Origin: Paraspadella gotoi
Lineage: Eukaryota; Chaetognatha
NCBI GenBank assembly: GCA_051294375.1
Contig: CM119267.1
Coordinates: 15,664,105 to 15,728,104, forward strand
Length of the DNA: 64,000 nt
Reading direction: 5' to 3'
Shown here: positions 54,822-64,000 of the stretch, piece by piece
Position numbering within the stretch: the first letter of the stretch is position 1
Layout of the letters: every line of letters starts with the position of its first letter
The notes under the pieces: model-generated
Seen by the model: only the letters and a program-made list of their open reading frames with translations
Told to the model about the DNA's origin: nothing
The model's database searches: none
Position numbers and translations under genes: made by a program

Positions 54822-57800
54822 TTAGCCTCTCTTAACCCTCCCACCGTCCTCATCGTCCTGTTGTTGTTTTTGGATCAATTTGGCAAAGAGTCCACCTTTT
54901 CGTACGAGAGTATCGTAGTCGCCGGTTTCCTTGACTTTACCATTTGCAACGACGACAATTACGTCGGCGTTCCTGATCGTGGACAACCGATGGGCAATGA
55001 CGAGGACTGTGCGGCCGGCGACGGCGGCGTCCAGGGCCGACTGGACCACGCGTTCCGACTCGGCGTCGAGGGCGGATGTCGCCTCGTCCAAAATGAGGAT
55101 ACGAGGGTCTTTGAGGAGAGCGCGTGCGATGGCGATTCGTTGTTTTTGTCCGCCGGAAACGGTCATTCCGCGCTCACCCAAAACCGTTTCGTAGCCGTGG
55201 GGGAAAGACTAAATGAAGGTAAAGCGAAATTTTTTTTCGCGGTTTTAACCATCCAGATGGGTTATAAGAAAAATTTTAGTTACCTCAATAAAATCGTGAG
55301 CGTTGGCTTTTCTGGCCGCTGCTTTGACTTCTTCGTCAGAAACCGAAGGCTTGCCATATCGGATGTTTTCCATAACCGATGTGGCGAACAGCGTCGGCTC
55401 CTGGTTAATAAGGCCAATGGCAACGCCGCGAAGCCAAGAGGGGTCGTACCGACGAATATCAACGCCGTCGATTTCTAGTGTTCCAGCGTCTACGTCGTAA
55501 AATCTTTCCATCAACGCCGCCACGGTCGACTTGCCGCCACCAGATTCGCCGACAAGAGCTACCACTCGACCAGCGGGAAGTAGCAAGGAAAAGTCCTCGA
55601 GGACCGATTGTTCAGGACGGGTAGGGTAGGCGAACGAGACAGAGTTAAATCGTACTTCGCCTAGTGACGAATATTAATCAAAATTAAAACATTTGCTTTC
55701 TTAATTGGATTTGTTGCCTTCTCGCCAGTACCCACCAACAAAATCTCGAAGGTCTACTCTCAGAGCACCGGGGGCCCCCTTAACAGGTATGCCTGGCGTT
55801 TTTCCGATGTATTCAAAAACACGAGATCCAGCTCCCATTCCACGAACGACTTGGCCAAAGAGCAGAGAAAGTTGCGCGAGGCTTCTCTGAATAGTTTGTG
55901 CCGCAACAAGGAACGACATTAAATCACCGGGTTTGAGATGTGAGTCGGACATTAAGGATCCGCCGGCGCAAAGAACGCCTTAGCAATTATGAAAAGACAA
56001 AAAATTTACTCTTGATCATCAAAAAGTTATTATTATTATTATTATCCTTATGATGCTCACCCAAAACTATTCCGTTCAAGGCGATGTTGGAGAGACCTTG
56101 AAAAGCGCCGATTGAAAAACCCAGAGCTTTGTTTAGACTAGTGGCTTTATCAGTTTCGCTATTAAAGAGTTCCTGCAACAAATACGACACTTAAGAAAAT
56201 AAATTCAAAATCCTTTCTTATTAGTAGTCGCACCATCTCTTTTTTCTCCATCGAAAACGCGCGCACGGTTCGAATATTTCCCAGTGCTTCGTCGGCAACG
56301 GCCGATGATTTAGCCACCTAAAAGAAATTATTAAAATAAATAAACCATAATAAAAGATTACAGAATCTTAAGATTTACCTGATGTTGGGCCTTTTTGCTA
56401 AGTTTTCTTAAACCCGATCCCAATAGGGATCCGATTAGAACCAAAGCAGGAATGACAGAAGCGAGCAATCCCGTTAATTTGGGAGAGATGTTGTAGAGAG
56501 AAACTATGCACCCGAGAGCTTGTGCGAGAGACCGAAAGCCTGGAAAAGGGAAAATATATAGCCGTTTGAGTTAGAAAGAAACCTGACGTGATAATCATGT
56601 ACCTTGCGAAATGCACGACTTGAAGGAGCTTTTAAAGTCCTGAACGTCGGTTGTCAGACGGCTTACTAACTCTCCAGTTTTGTTCTCATCGAAAAATTCG
56701 ATGTCCTGACAAAAAAACAAAACAATAGTATTAGGGCAATTCATTTCTTATATTTCTTTTTTAAACATTATTATCTCAAGTATAAATTTGAACCATACTT
56801 GTTGTAATAGTGAAGCGAACAATTCCTTCCGCATGTCAGAAGCCACATTTTCCCCGGCGAACGTCAGAAACGAAATGTAACAGAATGTAAAAAATCCCTG
56901 CATTAAGTATGTTCCTAGGAGGGAGAAGAAAAGATGTTAAGACTAAATTATTAACCCTGTTATAAAACAATCTTATAAAACACGCTTATATGTATATTAT
57001 ATAAATTACATATTTTTGGTTAAAACCTATGAGGACGGTCGCAGGGCCCTTAATCGAGGACAAAAATTCGGACGACATGAATTGAACGTTCGTGTTGTCG
57101 CCACCGCCTTCGACAGTGGCGCCGCCCGAAACACCGGCAACGCCTCTACCGAAGACGCCCATTCGCGCCAAAACGTCTACAAATTCTCCGAGTAAGCGAG
57201 GAATGAGAACATTAAGGCCGGCTACCACTACAGCAGCGATGACAGCGCCAATGATGAGTACCATCTAAAAGTTTACAACAAAAACGAAAAAACCTAATGA
57301 ACATACATGCCTCCCGTATAGTTTGGTTAAACTAAGCTCGTCCCATTTACTTGGACAGCTAAGTACTCCTTCACCAACCGCGAGCTCCGGGTTCAATCCC
57401 CTCACGGTCACGCTGGTTAAAGTGTGATGGTGTCAGCATAAATACGCCTTTCCTGCTCTCCCTCGACGTGAGCCACCTTCGCCCGCTGGCGATCTATATA
57501 AAATCTCTAACAGTGGTGCATCGGCCAGGAATCGAACTCGGGCCACCCGCGTGGCAGGCGAGCATTCTACCACTGAACCACCTTCGCCCACTGGCGATCT
57601 ACATAAAATCTCCAACACCAGCTTTTGGGAGATGACTCATACCGTGGCATCACACGTTTTTCCGTTGCTATAAATGATAAGCCCGACATGATCTTATGGC
57701 AATAGAGAAAAATGTGATACCAACGTATGAGACATTAACAGCTGGCGCTCGGGGCTTTAGAGCTGCACCGCATGTTAATGGCATGTTTCTGCCGACACCA

Positions 57801-58320
57801 TCATTTTAAACAGCTTGACCGTGATGGGATTGAACCCGGAACTCACGGTTGGTGAACAAGTAATTAGCTGTCCAAGTCAATGGGATGAGCTGAGTTTCAC
57901 CAAGCTATATGGGAGGCGAATTTAGGATTCGCCAAAAATAATTCATTTTTGATTTTCCCCTACCTGCGGTTTTAAGAAATGAAAAAACATGCCCCAGTCG
58001 AATTGGGGATCCTTGGCCTCGTCCCTCGATTCCATTCCAACCCTCCTGTCTTTGGTCTTGCAATGCACAGGACGAACGTAGATTCTGGCGCTGGCAGCCA
58101 TGACAACGCACGGTGCCGCAGCCAGGGCAGCGTTTCCCAAAGCTTTTGTCATCATCCGCCGCCAACCACTTTTCAACTGATTTACAGGATTTTGGTTCAT
58201 CGTGGTCCTCCAGGCGGCGTCGCATTGTGAAGGGGAAAAGAGTACGCGGCGGAGAGGTCGATGACGAGTCGCAATCGTTGCAAGGTCTCGGCCGCTCGAG
58301 AGAGCGAGTCGAGACAACAT
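54822..58320 (-). CDS. ABCB8: Mitochondrial ABC transporter ABCB8
   Basis: Ten exons (57964-58320, 57027-57264, 56799-56914, 56603-56705, 56379-56539, 56234-56317, 56061-56172, 55736-55978, 55284-55660, 54822-55208) give 725 residues. This half transporter of the inner mitochondrial membrane belongs to the mitoKATP/iron-handling group. It starts with an arginine/serine-rich leader ([20 protein letters not shown]). The transmembrane domain has [57 protein letters not shown] and [16 protein letters not shown], which points to ABCB8 over ABCB7 or ABCB10. The nucleotide-binding domain has Walker [11 protein letters not shown]-loop NQEPTLF, signature [15 protein letters not shown], Walker [13 protein letters not shown] and VIAHRLST. 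Intron 1 holds an inverted repeat structure. Confidence 0.95.
57308..57916. mobile_element. Inverted SINE-like pair enclosing a tRNA-Gly-like unit, in ABCB8 intron 1
   Basis: 57308-57437 and 57783-57916 are inverted copies (about 130 bp) starting GCCTCCC(G/A)TATAG at the outer edge. Each has a pol III B-box GGGTTCAATCCC. Between them, two direct copies of a 41-bp segment (57472-57511 and 57577-57617, CCACCTTCGCCC(G/A)CTGGCGATCT) flank a tRNA-Gly-like sequence. It could be one foldback element with 130-bp inverted ends, or two head-to-head SINEs with a third inserted between. No flanking duplication is obvious. Confidence 0.6.
57514..57588 (-). tRNA. tRNA-Gly(GCC)-like sequence, probably a SINE head or pseudogene
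   Basis: The minus strand has GGTGGTTCAGTGGTAGAAT (D arm), an anticodon loop CTGCCAC with anticodon GCC, and AGTTCGATTCC in the T arm, ending CGATGCACCA. The 3' acceptor strand is tRNA-Gly-like, but the 5' strand is replaced (GGCGAAGG), giving mismatches in the acceptor stem. An encoded CCA and flanking repeats argue for a retroposed copy rather than a working gene. Confidence 0.5.
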
Positions 58321-58450
58321 GGTCGAGTCTCGAAATTAAAAAAAATCTTTGCGTTTCGTCGTTAGATCATATCGTCAGTGTCGATTCCTCAATTTTTGCC
58401 ATTTTTCTAAAAACACCAAACGGGGAGAGGAAGGGAAAATAAGCTCTGCG

Positions 58451-60282
<1,832 letters not shown>

Positions 60283-60640
60283 TTAAAAATTAGAAATTAC
60301 AAATCTAGCAAACAGGGCAGTGGAGGCGACGGCGAATAAGCATTGCAATATTTTTTTTCTTTTTACGTCAAAAAATGAAAATTAATTAACCACAAAAGTA
60401 CAACAAAACAAGGCTAAAAGTTACGATTCAAAAAACTAAAAAGGTTTGTATTAAAAAACAAAAATCACCAAAAAAAACCAAAAAAAAAAACTACAATATG
60501 CAATTTTGCATAGTGAAACGAAACACTCATTTTTGTATCTATAAAATTCTATATTGTACTTATACGTAGTATAATATTATGGAATAAAGTGTCTACGCCT
60601 ACTGAACGATTTCTTTTTTGTTTGTTTTGTATTGTTTGGG

Positions 60641-60715
<75 letters not shown>

Positions 60716-60728
60716 CACACAAACATCT
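60283..60728. other. Spacer between the TUT gene and NUDT13 with a (GA)n tract
   Basis: 446 bp. AT-rich, except for a GA/AG microsatellite at about 60643-60711 (CT-rich on the transcribed strand, just after the TUT stop, so probably in its 3' UTR). No gene is seen. Confidence 0.6.
60643..60711. repeat. (GA)n microsatellite
   Basis: About 70 bp of GAGAGA with two interruptions (AAAGAGAG). Simple sequence, likely polymorphic in length. Confidence 0.9.
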
Positions 60729-63700
60729 TTAAAATCCCGGCGGCGGCGGATGAGGTCCCGGATTCGAAAAGTGTGGGTTAAACGGGAGTCGAATCCCGAC
60801 ACCGGGCAGGGAGCTTTCGTTGAGCAGAGGACGCGGCCCGATCGCCATATGCCCTGCGTTCCCCGCTGGGGGTTCTTCAACACGGCGTACCGCAGAAGTA
60901 ACGTTACCACTCTCCCTCAGATCCAGGGTAGCGGAATCCCGCTCTGACAAAACCGTGCTCTTCAGAGCGGACTTGACGTCGTCGGTAAGCGAGAGTTGCG
61001 CTTGTCGCGGGCGAGTTGAGTCGGAGACGACAGACTCCTGCCCGGAAACGATCGTGTGACGTAAGACGGAAGCGTTGGCCTCTGGTTCGGGAGGTGGCTG
61101 ATGGCCCGTCGGGCGTTGTAAACCGCGGCCGGAGGCTGGCTGCTGGAAAGACGGGAAAGACTGTGATTGGCCCATCGGGGTCGCGAATGGCAATTCTGCG
61201 GAAGAGGCAGCAGAGAGCGGATCGGTGCTTAATGGGAGGAACAAGTTTCCGAGACCAAAAGCGTCCTCAGCGTGACCGGTGGGCGCTCGGGGAGAAAAGC
61301 TTCGTATGTGCATGAGATCTTCTCTGGAATAGCGACGACGATCGTCGGCGACGGCTTGGTACATTTCGGGAGTCCACGACCGATTTTCCGGAAGCGGCGA
61401 CCAGATGCTTGAGAGAGGGTTGACGCCGTGCAGCGACGGTAGGGTTGGCGCGTTCATCATCGTGGAATTTTTTGGGGGAGCCCAAGGTGGATCGAAGGCG
61501 GCATGTTGTCCCCCTTCAGCAGGCGTATGACTTTTGGGCAAGGGATTTATTTTGGAAGCGAGAATTTCCCTGACAGACATTTCAGAAGGATCCAGACCGA
61601 CGGCGGCGCCGGTATCCATAGTCACTTCGTCCAAAGAGCGGAAAGTGTGAGCCGCGGACGAAGTAGCTCGGCGATACTGAGGCGGTTGCGGCAGTTGCGG
61701 CGGTTGCGGATCTTTTCCCCGGAAAGACGAAGGGACGCTAAAATCCAGAGACGCGTCGACGTGCACGTTGGGCGGAGCCAGTAGTGGCGCATCAAACATA
61801 GTCTCACGCGTCTGCATCGCGTAATTTGAGGAAAGGCTACCGATGTGGGAGATGTGCTGCGCTAACGACTTTCGCGGGCTCTTTGAGGGAGAACTCAAAG
61901 AAGGCGGAGAGATAAAATCTTGGACGGCAGAGGAGCTCGAGATCCGACCGCGGGGCGACGGGGTGGTTTTCACGCTCCCGGGAATACTTCCAAGACTGAC
62001 TGGACTGCCCCCGGCCATTGCGAACAATTCCTTCATGTCTAAAGATTGTCCCAATCGTAGACTAGACGGTGAGGTAGCATCGACTAAGGATTCTGAACGT
62101 GGAACGGGCTTTGAATCGGGAGAAGAACCATGGACATATAATTTTGAAGGTAAAATATTAACAGTTCGCGGTCCCAATTGAGCGTCTCCAAGAAGGGGGG
62201 CGGGGTTTTTTAGAGGACCAATAGCGTTAAGAGAAAAAATTTGGCGAGAGTCGCCAATGTGAGGGGTCACTTGTACAGGAACTTGAGCTTGAGGCGGGGT
62301 CACTTTTCTCTGAGTCCGTCCGTCTGGTAAAGAAATTCTGCGTTTGACATCGCCGTCAGTCTCGCTAAGATGGCGATTTTGATCCTTATTGTTCGTGCGG
62401 GCGCTTTGATCATTACCGGTCCCTGATTCATTGCCACTCGATTTTCGCCGTCGCATCTCCCTCTCGGCCCTCTTTTCCTTGTTTGCCTTATCAACCGGAC
62501 AATCGCGAACATAATGTCCGATCTTTCCGCAAATATGGCATCCCCTGTCCGTCGGTGGCTTTCCTTCCGTTAATCTCTTCGGGTCGAAAAAATAATCAGA
62601 AAAACTCGCACATTCCGCCGGCAGCTTGGCTATAGGAGTGCCGAATAGAGAGCGGCCCTTGATAAAAGCCTTCAAGATAAAGCTGTTCATTTTTCTAGAT
62701 AGCCCTCCGCCCAGGTTGTGGCTCAGCTCGAATGGATCTTCGATGGCGATGCACACTCCCGTCCACATCTTTTCAAGACGTGAGAGGGGTGCTAATTGGC
62801 GAATGGTGACCACACGATCTTTTATCCGAAAGTCTTCCGTGTAAAATCGCAGCAAACCTAACCATAGTTGACCAACTGTTTCCTGATTTTTACCCCATTC
62901 AGGCCAAAACTTTTTAACATCTTCGCGCGTTCCCTGAAAATACCAAGCGTTCCAACCGTCGACAATCGTCTCCTTTTTTATACCATTTTCGTCCAGATGA
63001 TCGATTTCTTGGAGACAAGGAATAACGGGGGGAGAACGCTGCTGCAAAAAATACAACACGAGTATGACGTAAGCATAAGAAGACAGGCTTCCTTTAGAAG
63101 CGTCGCCTATATGACACAACTTTGCAAACACTTTCATAACGTAACCAAGAATTTTTACGCGTGGGTCGAAATCTGCATAAAACGCCAGCATGCGAGTGTT
63201 GTGTATGGCCAACGTGTTGTACAATGAAATGTCGCCATCAATACGTGGAGCCCCCTTTTCACGACCTTTAACGTGGGTGAATTTCACGATGGGAACCTTG
63301 GCTGTGACAATGGCAAAGACGTTAACGATACTGGGATGTGGTCGTAGTTTTTTGGCTAAATGTTCAATGAGTTCCCGGAGGTCGTCGTCGGTTAACCCTT
63401 TTACCTCACCATCTCCCAAAGTCATACAGATGTCCATGTCGGATTTTCGAAAACCGAATCCGTTAACCGATGACCCAAAAAGCACCAGTTTTGCGTCTTT
63501 AAAATCTTCTCTGATAAAAGTTTCCAGTTCGCTTAAAATGGTGGTTCGAAGCTGAACCTCACTATCTTTGGGTGCAAATTCTGTGGGTACTCGCTCGCAG
63601 AGGGAGTCTAAGAGATCGCGGTGCTGCGCAGTAAGAAGGGGTAGCGTAACCAAATCCGGCAATTCATCGTCTGGACAACAGTCCTTAAAATGCCCGTCTT

Positions 63701-64000
63701 TCAAACAAAGCGAGCAAACTACGGGTGGGCCTTTTCGATCGCCCAGAGTTTCTTTGTCAAAAAAGTATTCCAGAGCCGAGGACTCGAGATCTTCATCACT
63801 AGTATGCGGCTCAAGCAACAATGTCCTCAATTCCCGGCATCGATCGCAGACTGGTTCGTGAAGTTGACGAAGAAAGAATTCGTCAGGATGTTTTGAGACG
63901 GCATTACTTTCTAGTTTCAATTTGTCTTCGAAAAGCGGTTTTAAAGGTTCAAGAGACTGAATTGTGTTTTCTTCCTCTGCGTGCTCACTGCTGTTCTCCT
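60729..64000 (-). CDS. Terminal uridylyltransferase TUT4/TUT7-like, 5' end beyond window
   Basis: One open exon from the right edge to a stop at 60729, 1089 residues visible, with no in-frame ATG near the edge, so the N terminus lies outside. A zinc knuckle CSLCLKDGHFKDCC comes first. The nucleotidyltransferase core follows: FGSSVNGFGFRKSDMDICM gives the GS motif and first two catalytic aspartates; GDISLYNTLAIHNTR gives the third. The PAP-associated domain has SLSSYAYVILVLYFLQQRSPP. A CCHC knuckle (CHICGKIGHYVRDCP) follows, then a 550-residue proline/serine-rich tail. TUT4/7 enzymes add uridines to mRNAs and pre-let-7. Order and motifs fit TUT4/7 over TUT1 or MTPAP; which paralog cannot be told. 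Confidence 0.9.
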   Translation of the reverse strand, partial: ENSSEHAEEENTIQSLEPLKPLFEDKLKLESNAVSKHPDEFFLRQLHEPVCDRCRELRTLLLEPHTSDEDLESSALEYFFDKETLGDRKGPPVVCSLCLKDGHFKDCCPDDELPDLVTLPLLTAQHRDLLDSLCERVPTEFAPKDSEVQLRTTILSELETFIREDFKDAKLVLFGSSVNGFGFRKSDMDICMTLGDGEVKGLTDDDLRELIEHLAKKLRPHPSIVNVFAIVTAKVPIVKFTHVKGREKGAPRIDGDISLYNTLAIHNTRMLAFYADFDPRVKILGYVMKVFAKLCHIGDASKGSLSSYAYVILVLYFLQQRSPPVIPCLQEIDHLDENGIKKETIVDGWNAWYFQGTREDVKKFWPEWGKNQETVGQLWLGLLRFYTEDFRIKDRVVTIRQLAPLSRLEKMWTGVCIAIEDPFELSHNLGGGLSRKMNSFILKAFIKGRSLFGTPIAKLPAECASFSDYFFDPKRLTEGKPPTDRGCHICGKIGHYVRDCPVDKANKEKRAEREMRRRKSSGNESGTGNDQSARTNNKDQNRHLSETDGDVKRRISLPDGRTQRKVTPPQAQVPVQVTPHIGDSRQIFSLNAIGPLKNPAPLLGDAQLGPRTVNILPSKLYVHGSSPDSKPVPRSESLVDATSPSSLRLGQSLDMKELFAMAGGSPVSLGSIPGSVKTTPSPRGRISSSSAVQDFISPPSLSSPSKSPRKSLAQHISHIGSLSSNYAMQTRETMFDAPLLAPPNVHVDASLDFSVPSSFRGKDPQPPQLPQPPQYRRATSSAAHTFRSLDEVTMDTGAAVGLDPSEMSVREILASKINPLPKSHTPAEGGQHAAFDPPWAPPKNSTMMNAPTLPSLHGVNPLSSIWSPLPENRSWTPEMYQAVADDRRRYSREDLMHIRSFSPRAPTGHAEDAFGLGNLFLPLSTDPLSAASSAELPFATPMGQSQSFPSFQQPASGRGLQRPTGHQPPPEPEANASVLRHTIVSGQESVVSDSTRPRQAQLSLTDDVKSALKSTVLSERDSATLDLRESGNVTSAVRRVEEPPAGNAGHMAIGPRPLLNESSLPGVGIRLPFNPHFSNPGPHPPPPGF

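Noticed and set aside
54762-55478. 238-codon open frame on the plus strand
   Set aside because: Antisense to the ABCB8 nucleotide-binding exons; composition is that of a shadow frame.
57514-57588. Functional tRNA-Gly gene
   Set aside because: The 5' acceptor strand does not pair, CCA is encoded and repeats flank it; better read as a SINE head or pseudogene.

Overview
The window is nuclear DNA of an invertebrate animal, probably a compact non-model genome. It holds conserved metazoan genes with short spliceosomal introns: ubiquitin-eS31, COQ4, CCT5, CDK8, the SCPx fusion and several genes typical of animals (SZT2, KPTN, OSTM1, spartin, FAXC, EEPD1). It also holds tRNA-derived repeats, retroelement remnants and two 10-N assembly gaps. 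I could not name the species. Gene identities come from reading the spliced proteins against families I know; no search was run.

Layout: all 20 genes lie on the minus strand, head to tail. Following transcription, from high to low coordinates: TUT4/7-like terminal uridylyltransferase (5' end beyond the window), NUDT13, ABCB8, CCT5, CDK8, KPTN, PUDP, EEPD1, SAE1, FAXC, a BTB zinc-finger gene, SZT2, SCPx/SCP2, spartin, SCCPDH, OSTM1, RPS27A, RPL37A, COQ4 and an RBM12-like gene (3' end beyond the window). Stop-to-start spacers are mostly 76-520 bp. Several starts are preceded closely by an unpaired 3' splice-site-like motif. Together this suggests polycistronic transcription resolved by trans-splicing, which is inference.

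The spliced models keep frame throughout, and three introns appear to use GC-AG borders. SZT2 is one uninterrupted 11.3-kb coding exon and sits in the same array as KPTN, another KICSTOR subunit of the amino-acid/mTORC1 pathway. Several products act in organelles: COQ4 and ABCB8 (and perhaps NUDT13) in mitochondria, SCPx in peroxisomes, OSTM1 in lysosomes, spartin on lipid droplets and endosomes.

Mobile DNA sits mainly in introns: a miniature two-LTR retrotransposon in the RBM12-like gene, a solo LTR of the same family in SCCPDH, a DIRS-like element with an internal complementary region in SCPx, a terminal-inverted-repeat element and a tRNA-derived SINE in the 4.7-kb FAXC intron, and an inverted SINE-like pair around a tRNA-Gly-like unit in ABCB8. 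The 30.8-32.2 kb spacer is an AT-rich tandem repeat broken by the two gaps.
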